Positions 1 to 4,280 of a stretch of 5,498 bases of DNA are shown here, in pieces. A program made the translations under genes and the position numbers. Each line of letters begins with the position of its first letter. Positions within the stretch are counted from its first letter, which is position 1. The notes beneath the pieces are model-generated. The model saw only the letters and a list, made by a program, of their open reading frames with translations, was not told where the DNA came from and made no database searches. Source of the stretch: Candidatus Methylomirabilota bacterium (GTDB lineage Bacteria; Methylomirabilota; Methylomirabilia; Methylomirabilales; 2-02-FULL-66-22); the NCBI GenBank assembly GCA_016209725.1, contig JACQVO010000283.1:1-5498 (forward strand), given 5' to 3'.

Positions 1-21
1 CTGCCCAATGACCCGTTCTGG

Positions 22-50
22 CCTTGGCGTTCTTGGCGTCTTGGCGGTGA
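22..50 (-). repeat. Short 9-nt-period repeat before mutM
   Basis: Three tandem units are visible on the + strand: CCTTGGCGT (22-30), TCTTGGCGT (31-39) and CTTGGCGGT (40-48), followed by GA. On the - strand the core reads ACGCCAAGA. The array closely matches a second array at 4195-4223, which also ends GCGGT followed by TA or GA. It ends 16 nt before the mutM start codon, just upstream of the ribosome binding site, so it may be transcribed in the mutM leader. The units are imperfect and few, so this is a dispersed intergenic repeat and not a CRISPR. Its function is unknown. Confidence 0.6.
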
Positions 51-51
51 A

Positions 52-60
52 AAGGAGGGG
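52..60 (+). promoter_or_regulatory. Ribosome binding site of mutM
   Basis: AAGGAGGGG is a near-perfect Shine-Dalgarno sequence; its AGGAGG core (53-58) lies 8 nt before the ATG at 67. The reading frame stays open upstream to position 1, so this site, together with the obligatory Met-Pro-Glu N-terminus of the enzyme, fixes the start. Confidence 0.85.
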
Positions 61-66
61 TGGGGG

Positions 67-885
67 ATGCCTGAGCTTCCGGAAGTCGAGGTGATTCGGC
101 GGGACCTGGTGCCTCGGGTCGAGGGGCGCCGGATCCAGAGCGCCAAGATCGCCGAGCCGCGCCTCACCCGCCGCCGGGGGACGCCGGGCGGAGTGGCGGC
201 GGCCCTAGTCGGCCGGAGGGTAAAGGCCCTTCGCCGCCGGGGGAAGTTCTTCATCTTCGACCTCGGGCGAGACAGCCTGATCGTCCGGTTGGGGATGACC
301 GGGCAACTTCTATGGTCTGAGAATAGGCACGGGTTCCGCCCGGATCAGTACACCCACGCCCACCTGGTCTTCCAGGGGGCAGGGATCCTTTATTATCGCG
401 ACATCCGGAAGTTCGGCGAGATGTTCATCCTCCCTACGGAAAGCGTGGAGCAGACACTCCGAGTCGGCGTGGAGCCGCTGGGGGATGCATTCACGCCGGA
501 GATGCTCGGGGAGAAATGCCGATCATCCACGAGGATCAAGTCGCTCCTGATGAACCAGGCGAAGATTGCCGGCATCGGCAACATCTATGCGGATGAGGCC
601 CTCTTCCGGGCGGGGATCCGGCCCACGAGGCGGGCGGCCTCCCTCCGCCCCGAGGAGATCCGGTCCCTGCGGCGAGCCATCCGCCTGGTCCTCCAGGCCG
701 GCATCCGTCATCGAGGCAGCTCCATTGCCAACTATCGCGACGCCTGCGGGGAGCCCGGTCGTTTCGCGGCTCTCCATCGGGTGTACCAGCGCCATGGGGA
801 GGACTGCCACGCCTGTGGGACAACGATCCGGAGGATCGTGCTGGGCCAGCGCGGGACCCATTTCTGCCCGACCTGCCAGCGCTGA
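67..885 (+). CDS. mutM: Formamidopyrimidine-DNA glycosylase (Fpg/MutM)
   Basis: This is a bifunctional DNA glycosylase/AP lyase of base-excision repair. By family knowledge it removes 8-oxoguanine and formamidopyrimidines and then nicks the abasic site by beta/delta elimination. The 272 aa match the usual length of about 270. The protein begins MPELPEVE; after Met removal Pro2 is the Schiff-base nucleophile and Glu3 the catalytic acid. Other visible family residues are Lys60 in RRRGKFF, Met77 in RLGMTG and Arg114/Phe116 in RDIRKFG (the void-filling residues), and Asn172 in GIGNIYADEAL within the helix-two-turn-helix. The C-terminus is a complete zinc finger with Cys247, Cys250, Cys267 and Cys270, and Arg262 in its hairpin (GQRGTHF). 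All catalytic and zinc-binding residues expected are present, so it should be active. A strong ribosome binding site precedes it. The Clp1/Grc3-like gene follows on the same strand after 134 nt, so co-transcription is possible. Confidence 0.97.
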   Translation: MPELPEVEVIRRDLVPRVEGRRIQSAKIAEPRLTRRRGTPGGVAAALVGRRVKALRRRGKFFIFDLGRDSLIVRLGMTGQLLWSENRHGFRPDQYTHAHLVFQGAGILYYRDIRKFGEMFILPTESVEQTLRVGVEPLGDAFTPEMLGEKCRSSTRIKSLLMNQAKIAGIGNIYADEALFRAGIRPTRRAASLRPEEIRSLRRAIRLVLQAGIRHRGSSIANYRDACGEPGRFAALHRVYQRHGEDCHACGTTIRRIVLGQRGTHFCPTCQR

Positions 886-915
886 GGTTCGGAGAAGAGC
901 CGAGGGGCCAACTTA

Positions 916-932
916 TCCGCAGATTACGCAGA
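916..932 (+). repeat. Two-unit CGCAGATTA-type repeat
   Basis: CCGCAGATT is followed directly by ACGCAGA, giving two copies of a 9-nt unit just after mutM and abutting the palindrome at 933-984. The ACGCAGA core resembles the ACGCAAAG / ACGCCAAG cores of the other 9-nt-period arrays in this window. With only two units this could be chance. Its position between mutM and a palindrome suggests the same class of intergenic element. Confidence 0.35.
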
Positions 933-984
933 CCCCCCTCCCACTCCCTCCCCCTCAGAGGGGGGAGGGCCCGGGTGGGGGTGG
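933..984. repeat. REP-like C-rich/G-rich palindrome
   Basis: A C-rich arm (933-956) faces a G-rich arm (958-984) across a three-base loop. T955 pairs with A959, C950-954 with G960-964, T949 with A966 (G965 bulged) and C946-948 with G967-969. After a 3x3 internal loop, C940-942 pairs with G973-975 and the outer C run with G977-981. This architecture is typical of REP-type intergenic palindromes. The G arm also has four G runs (960-965, 967-969, 973-975, 977-981) separated by 1, 3 and 1 bases, so it meets the usual G-quadruplex pattern on the coding strand. There is no following T run, so it is not a classical terminator. It covers alternative GTG starts (975, 981) of the next gene, which favours the ATG at 1020. 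Confidence 0.7.
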
Positions 985-1019
985 AAAATGCGAACTCTGT
1001 GGTTTGGCTTCGCGGGAAG

Positions 1020-2102
1020 ATGAGCGGAGTGAATTTCGATCTGGAGAACTTGCCGGAATGGGTGCGAGCCGCCGAGGGGATCCTGGCGAGGCCGGGTGTC
1101 GTCGTCTTGCTGGGGGCGTCGGATTCCGGAAAGACGACCCTAAGCCGGATACTCGCGGAACGTTGGCGAATTGCCGGGCGAACCGTCGGTCTGGTAGATG
1201 GGGACATCGGCCAATCCTCCATCGGCCCGCCGACGACTGTCGGCCTTGCAATGGTCTCTCCAAACGCCCCCCTGTCGCCTCACCCCTCCCCCCTTACGCT
1301 CCATTTCGTCGGCTCCACCTCACCTCCCGGCCACTTCCTTCCCCACATCCTCGGGACCCAAGCACTCGTTCATGCGGCCATCGCCCAGGGGGCAGAGATC
1401 GTCCTGGTGGATACGACCGGGCTGATCCTGGGGGCGGTGGCCGCGTCTCTCAAGTGGCACAAGCTCCAGGCGCTCCGGCCGCAGCACGTCCTCGCCCTCC
1501 AGCGGGCGGAAGAGTTGGAACCCATTTTGCGTCTGGTGGAGGGCCAGGCAGATATGCAAATCCATCGCCTGCCGGTCTCCTCCAAGGCGGTCCGGCGGAA
1601 CCACGCGGCGCGTCGCGCCTTCCGGGAGGAACGATTCCGCGAGTATTTCGCGCAAGCCTCGCGGCACGACCTCGCGTGGAAGGATCTGCGCTTCGCGCGC
1701 CTCTGGCTCAACACCGGGCGGCGGGCGAGTCAGGAGGAACTGACTGTATTCGGCCTGTCGCTTCAGACCATGCCGCTCTACGCCGAAGCGGCAGGAGAAG
1801 AGGGGCTGGTTTTTGTGCGGGGCGCGTATAGCCGTGCAGCCTTGTATCAGGTCCGAAACGCCCTCGGGGTGTCGGATGTGCTCGTCATTGACGTGGAGCA
1901 GTTGCGGGGGACGCTGTTGGGGCTCCACGATCATGCGGGCGCTTTTCTGGCGTTGGGCATCCTCCAGGACTTCGATCCAGAGAGCGGGAGGCTTCAGATC
2001 CTGAGCCCGTTTCAAGATCCCGGTCGTGCCCGGATGGTCGCCTTTGGCTCGCTTCGCCTTGAGGCAAGCGGCAAGGAATTGGGCGAGTCCCCCTGGCGGT
2101 GA
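1020..2102 (+). CDS. Clp1/Grc3-family P-loop polynucleotide 5'-kinase-like protein
   Basis: The 360-aa protein looks like the Clp1/Grc3 (COG1341-type) family, whose characterised members phosphorylate 5'-hydroxyl ends of RNA or DNA with ATP/GTP. From the ATG, residues 32-39 form a Walker A motif (GASDSGKT). DGDIGQSS at 60-67 is the family's D-x-D-x-G-Q signature, followed by IGPPTTVGLA. FVGSTSP near 96-102 and VDTTGLI at 130-136 are also family-like. The C-terminal part, from about residue 264, has the GLLGLHD / ALGIL / FGSLRLE strands of archaeal homologues. There is no signal peptide or membrane segment, so it is probably cytoplasmic. The frame is open upstream to GTG at 975, but that codon lies in the palindrome. 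A GGAGGG at 964-969 could serve that GTG, so the start is uncertain. Residues 82-94 are a proline-rich stretch that looks repeat-derived. The substrate cannot be told from sequence; the gene could serve RNA repair or processing. An ATP/GTP-binding protein of another function remains possible. Confidence 0.82.
   Translation: MSGVNFDLENLPEWVRAAEGILARPGVVVLLGASDSGKTTLSRILAERWRIAGRTVGLVDGDIGQSSIGPPTTVGLAMVSPNAPLSPHPSPLTLHFVGSTSPPGHFLPHILGTQALVHAAIAQGAEIVLVDTTGLILGAVAASLKWHKLQALRPQHVLALQRAEELEPILRLVEGQADMQIHRLPVSSKAVRRNHAARRAFREERFREYFAQASRHDLAWKDLRFARLWLNTGRRASQEELTVFGLSLQTMPLYAEAAGEEGLVFVRGAYSRAALYQVRNALGVSDVLVIDVEQLRGTLLGLHDHAGAFLALGILQDFDPESGRLQILSPFQDPGRARMVAFGSLRLEASGKELGESPWR
1263..1301 (+). 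repeat. Proline-rich, repeat-like insertion within the kinase gene
   Basis: This in-frame stretch encodes NAPLSPHPSPLTL, between the conserved GPPTTVGLA segment and the FVGSTSP segment of the kinase. On the DNA level it is C-rich (CCTCACCCCTCCCCCC at 1279-1294), like the left arm of the palindrome at 933-956, and unlike the flanking codons. Translated C-rich intergenic repeats typically give SPHPSPL-type peptides. I infer a small repeat-derived insertion in a surface loop; the frame is kept and the conserved motifs on either side are intact. Confidence 0.45.
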
Positions 2103-2132
2103 AGGCGGGAAAACCCAAGGAGAATTGGGAAT

Positions 2133-2149
2133 GGGGAGGCATCTCCCTT
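2133..2149 (+). terminator. Weak hairpin terminator candidate after the kinase gene
   Basis: GGGAG (2134-2138) pairs with CTCCC (2143-2147) around a GCAT loop, with a possible extra G-U pair. Only TTCT follows, so the U tract is poor. It lies 30 nt after the stop codon, in the right place for a terminator, but the stem is short. Confidence 0.25.
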
Positions 2150-2263
2150 CTCGTGCCCGACGCGTCGACCCGTGCCCGACCCCTGCCCAAGACGACGTAG
2201 GCTGCAACATCCTCTCCGGGATACCAGCAAGTATCCTCAACCTATCGTTGTCCAGCTTTCATC

Positions 2264-2293
2264 TTGACAGTGCCATCGGGGGAGCGTTAGCGT
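2264..2293 (+). promoter_or_regulatory. Candidate sigma-70 promoter for the MttB-family gene
   Basis: A perfect TTGACA -35 box (2264-2269) is followed after 18 nt by TAGCGT (2288-2293), which keeps the three most conserved -10 positions (T1, A2, T6). The predicted start would be near 2300, giving a leader of about 157 nt before the GTG at 2457. The -10 box is imperfect and the match could be chance. It would make the MttB gene its own transcription unit. Confidence 0.4.
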
Positions 2294-2443
2294 GACCTCA
2301 AGTCGCGCGTGTCGTTCGGGTGGGAGCGCGGCGCAGTTTTCTCACTGAATCGACCGGGACGATCATGAGGTGGAACGCATCGCCGAGCCCCTTCCTGCCG
2401 GCTGTCCCTGTTCGTCGAACGTGGTTGCGAACCATTACCCACA

Positions 2444-2450
2444 AAGGCGG
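2444..2450 (+). promoter_or_regulatory. Ribosome binding site deciding the GTG start of the MttB-family gene
   Basis: AAGGCGG lies 6 nt before the GTG at 2457. The GTG further upstream at 2370 has no comparable site, and the 29 residues between them do not look like a family N-terminus. Confidence 0.65.
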
Positions 2451-2456
2451 ATCACC

Positions 2457-3896
2457 GTGAAAACCTATGCAGGCGGCCAGTACAAACCTCTCACGGATGC
2501 GCAAGCGAAGCTGATTCATGACAGCGCCTTGAGAGTCCTGGAAAGAACCGGTGTCAAGGTGTTTACCGCAAGCGGGCGCGATTATCTGAAGAAGGCCGGC
2601 GCCGTCGTGGAAGAGGGATCTCACCTGGTGCGTATTCCACGCGGCGTGGTGGAGGACGCCATCGCATCCGCGCCTCGGAGCGTCACCCTCTGCGGACGCG
2701 ATCCAAAGCACGATGTCGTGCTGGACGGTTCCAGTGTGTATCTGGGCACCGGCGGCACGGCCATCAACGTCCTGGATCTGGAGACGGGCGAACAGAGGCC
2801 ATCCACCACCGAGGACGTCAAACGCAACGCCAGAGTGGTGGACGCCCTGGAAAACGTTCACCTCTTCACCATCAACGTCTTTCCGAACGACGTGGCCGAC
2901 AAGGACGACGTGGATGTCAATCGCTTCTACTGGTCGCTGAAGAACACCGGCAAGCACGTGATGGGGGGAATATACTCCGCCAAGGGATTGCGCGACGTCA
3001 TCGAGATGGCCTCGCTGATGGCCGGCGGCTTGGAGGCGCTGCGCGAGCGGCCCTTCGTCTCCTTCATCACCCTGATCATCAGTCCGTTGAAGATTGACGG
3101 TCACTACGGCGATTTCACCTGCTACCTGGCGGAACAGGGGCTGCCGGTGGTGGTGCCGACGGAGCCGCTCTGCGCGTTGACCTCGCCCGTGACGCTGGCC
3201 TCCAACGTCCTCATCCATTGGGCGGAAACGCTGGCGGGCGTCGTCCTGACGCAGGCGGTGCGCCGCGGCGCGCCGGTGTTGTGCGGCAGTGTCGGCAGCA
3301 TCACGGACATGCGCAGTCTCGCCCATCTGTCCGGCGCCATCGAGCGCGGCATGGTCAACGCCGCCGTCAGCCAGTTGGCGCGGGCCTTCCGCATCCCGTA
3401 CTACTCCACCGCGGGCATGACCGACTCGAAAGTGGTGGACTGCCAGGCCGGGTATGAGAGCGGCATGATGAATCTGCTGGTGGCCATGGCGGGCGCCGAC
3501 TACATCCACGATGCTGCCGGCCTGATGGAGTTCGACCTGACCGTCTCGTATGAGAAGCTGGTGATTGACGACGAGATCATCGGTCGCTGCCTGCGCGTCC
3601 TGCGCGGCATCGAGGTGACGGAGGACACGCTGGCGGCGGATCTCATCGAGGAAGTGGGGGCGGGGGGCGATTTTCTCGGCCAGGAGCATACGATTCGATA
3701 CATGCGCTCCGAGTTCGCCAAGGCGACCGTCAGCGACCGGGAAACTCGCGCGAAGTGGTCGGAGGAGGGGAGGAAGGACACGTTCCAGCGCGCCCACGAG
3801 AAGGTCCTGAAGATTCTCGCCCAGCATCAACCGCCAGGCATCCCCGCAGAGCTGGACGCGCAGATTCGCCGTCGCTTCCCGCAGATCCGGGAGTAG
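2457..3896 (+). CDS. MttB-family (trimethylamine/betaine-type) corrinoid methyltransferase, non-pyrrolysine
   Basis: The 479-aa protein belongs to the trimethylamine methyltransferase MttB family (COG5598 type). Characterised members move a methyl group from a methylated amine such as trimethylamine or glycine betaine to a cobalamin-binding partner. Family stretches include LTDAQAKLIHDSALRVLERTGVKV near the N-terminus (residues 12-35), LTSPVTLASNVLIHWAETLAGVVLTQ (241-266), GAPVLCGSVGSITDMR (271-286), AGMTDSKVVDCQAGYESG (319-336) and FLGQEHTIRYMRSEF (406-420). It is close to the roughly 480-495 aa usual for the family. There is no in-frame TAG inside the gene; its only TAG is the stop, where the protein is already full length. 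It is therefore a non-pyrrolysine member, like glycine betaine methyltransferase, and is unlikely to be a true trimethylamine enzyme. No corrinoid protein gene lies beside it, so the substrate is unknown. It is cytoplasmic, with no signal peptide. Confidence 0.9.
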   Translation: MKTYAGGQYKPLTDAQAKLIHDSALRVLERTGVKVFTASGRDYLKKAGAVVEEGSHLVRIPRGVVEDAIASAPRSVTLCGRDPKHDVVLDGSSVYLGTGGTAINVLDLETGEQRPSTTEDVKRNARVVDALENVHLFTINVFPNDVADKDDVDVNRFYWSLKNTGKHVMGGIYSAKGLRDVIEMASLMAGGLEALRERPFVSFITLIISPLKIDGHYGDFTCYLAEQGLPVVVPTEPLCALTSPVTLASNVLIHWAETLAGVVLTQAVRRGAPVLCGSVGSITDMRSLAHLSGAIERGMVNAAVSQLARAFRIPYYSTAGMTDSKVVDCQAGYESGMMNLLVAMAGADYIHDAAGLMEFDLTVSYEKLVIDDEIIGRCLRVLRGIEVTEDTLAADLIEEVGAGGDFLGQEHTIRYMRSEFAKATVSDRETRAKWSEEGRKDTFQRAHEKVLKILAQHQPPGIPAELDAQIRRRFPQIRE

Positions 3897-3943
3897 CCCC
3901 AATACGGCTCACCCAAGGTGCGACATGACCTCGACCTTCGAGC

Positions 3944-3989
3944 AAATCCCCCCGTCCCCCCTTTGCCAAAGGGGGGCGAGGGGGGATTT
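3944..3989. repeat. Near-perfect C6/G6 intergenic hairpin
   Basis: The left arm is AAAT, six C, GT, six C, TTT (3944-3964); the right arm is AAA, six G, CGA, six G, ATTT (3968-3989), with loop GCC. All 19 paired positions match; the only flaw is GT facing CGA in the middle. It lies 47 nt after the MttB stop codon. It could halt transcription or block exonucleases, but only ATTT follows, so it is better called a REP- or MITE-like palindrome. This AAATCCCCC...GGGGGATTT form is reminiscent of palindromes common in intergenic DNA of environmental bacteria. Confidence 0.8.
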
Positions 3990-4041
3990 CGCCTGGGTGA
4001 CGGCCAAAGTGAACAGCGTTGGGATTAGCCCCGAAATCTCA

Positions 4042-4107
4042 TCGCCAGGGTCGCCAAGATCGCCTGTCTGCGTGCGGAACGCACAGGCAGGCAAAGGGTC
4101 GCCAACG
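4042..4107 (+). repeat. 9-nt-period TCGCCAAGA-type array, interrupted
   Basis: TCGCCAGGG (4042-4050) and TCGCCAAGA (4051-4059) are followed by TCGCC (4060-4064). The array then breaks into a palindrome and resumes with AAAGGG (4093-4098) and TCGCCAACG (4099-4107). The unit matches the - strand units of the arrays at 22-50 and 4195-4223 (ACGCCAAGA, ACGCAAAGG), but here it lies in the opposite orientation. Confidence 0.55.
4062..4092. repeat. Palindrome nested in the 9-nt-period array
   Basis: GCCTGTCTGCGTGCG (4062-4076) faces CGCACAGGCAGGC (4080-4092) around a GAA loop. The inverted copy of the right arm is GCCTGCCTGTGCG, so the stem is imperfect with a small bulge. Removing most of it would restore a TCGCCAAAGGG unit in the surrounding array, which suggests an insertion. 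Confidence 0.6.
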
Positions 4108-4194
4108 CTCATCAGAAAAGAGGGCTGCCAAGTCGAAAACCTACAAACTGCATCTTCGATCCTTTCCGGGTCAGCGCTTTGAATATAGGGGGTT

Positions 4195-4223
4195 CCTTTG
4201 CGTCCTTCGCGTGCTTTGCGGTT
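4195..4223 (-). repeat. 9-nt-period repeat before the M28 peptidase gene
   Basis: On the + strand the units are CCTTTGCGT (4195-4203), CCTTCGCGT (4204-4212), then G and CTTTGCGGT (4214-4222). It aligns unit by unit with the array at 22-50, differing mainly by T or C in place of the first G of TTGGCG. Like that array, it lies upstream of a + strand gene and ends GCGGT, here 58 nt before the start codon at 4281. Function unknown. Confidence 0.6.
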
Positions 4224-4280
4224 AGACTGCACTCTTCGGGAGTAGCCGGTTCGATTTCTCTGGCGGGGGCCGGGAACGTG

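Larger units (their letters stand above)
2103..2456. other. Intergenic region between kinase and MttB genes
   Basis: This gap of 354 nt holds a weak hairpin terminator candidate (2133-2149), a 10-nt direct repeat CGTGCCCGAC (2152-2161 and 2171-2180), a candidate sigma-70 promoter (2264-2293) and the ribosome binding site of the next gene. I see no convincing small gene, tRNA or riboswitch. The frame of the MttB gene is open back to a GTG at 2370, but the family N-terminus begins later. Confidence 0.6.
3897..4280. other. Repeat-rich intergenic region before the M28 peptidase gene
   Basis: This 384-nt gap contains, in order, a C6/G6 hairpin (3944-3989) flanked by a short outer inverted repeat (3909-3918 and 3992-4000), a 9-nt-period array (4042-4107) with a second palindrome inside it (4062-4092), and a CTTTGCGT-type array (4195-4223). 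Short open frames here are incidental and lack ribosome binding sites. I see no convincing promoter for the peptidase gene. Confidence 0.7.

Noticed and set aside
1..11. Possible tail of an upstream gene ending in TGA (9-11)
   Set aside because: Only two codons would be visible, and the other two frames are also open here, so nothing supports it.
566..1831. 421-aa open frame on the + strand
   Set aside because: It overlaps mutM and the kinase gene in another frame and reads through the palindrome. It is low-complexity Pro/Arg/Gly sequence.
2446..2456. Sequence resembling the 3' end of 16S rRNA (GGATCACC)
   Set aside because: No other rRNA sequence surrounds it; it is a chance match at the ribosome binding site and start of the MttB gene.
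3894..3896. TAG at the end of the MttB-family gene as a possible pyrrolysine codon
   Set aside because: The protein is already full length at this TAG, and the pyrrolysine of true MttB lies inside the protein (residue 334 of about 495 in the known enzyme), not at the C-terminus.
2298..3902. 534-aa open frame on the - strand
   Set aside because: It is fully antisense to the well-supported MttB-family gene. Long antisense frames arise from GC-rich codon usage, and its translation is His/Gln/Arg-rich with no recognisable domain.
4042..4223. Possible CRISPR array from the short repeats
   Set aside because: Units are 9 nt, imperfect and directly adjacent or unevenly spaced, with no spacers of constant length and no cas genes.
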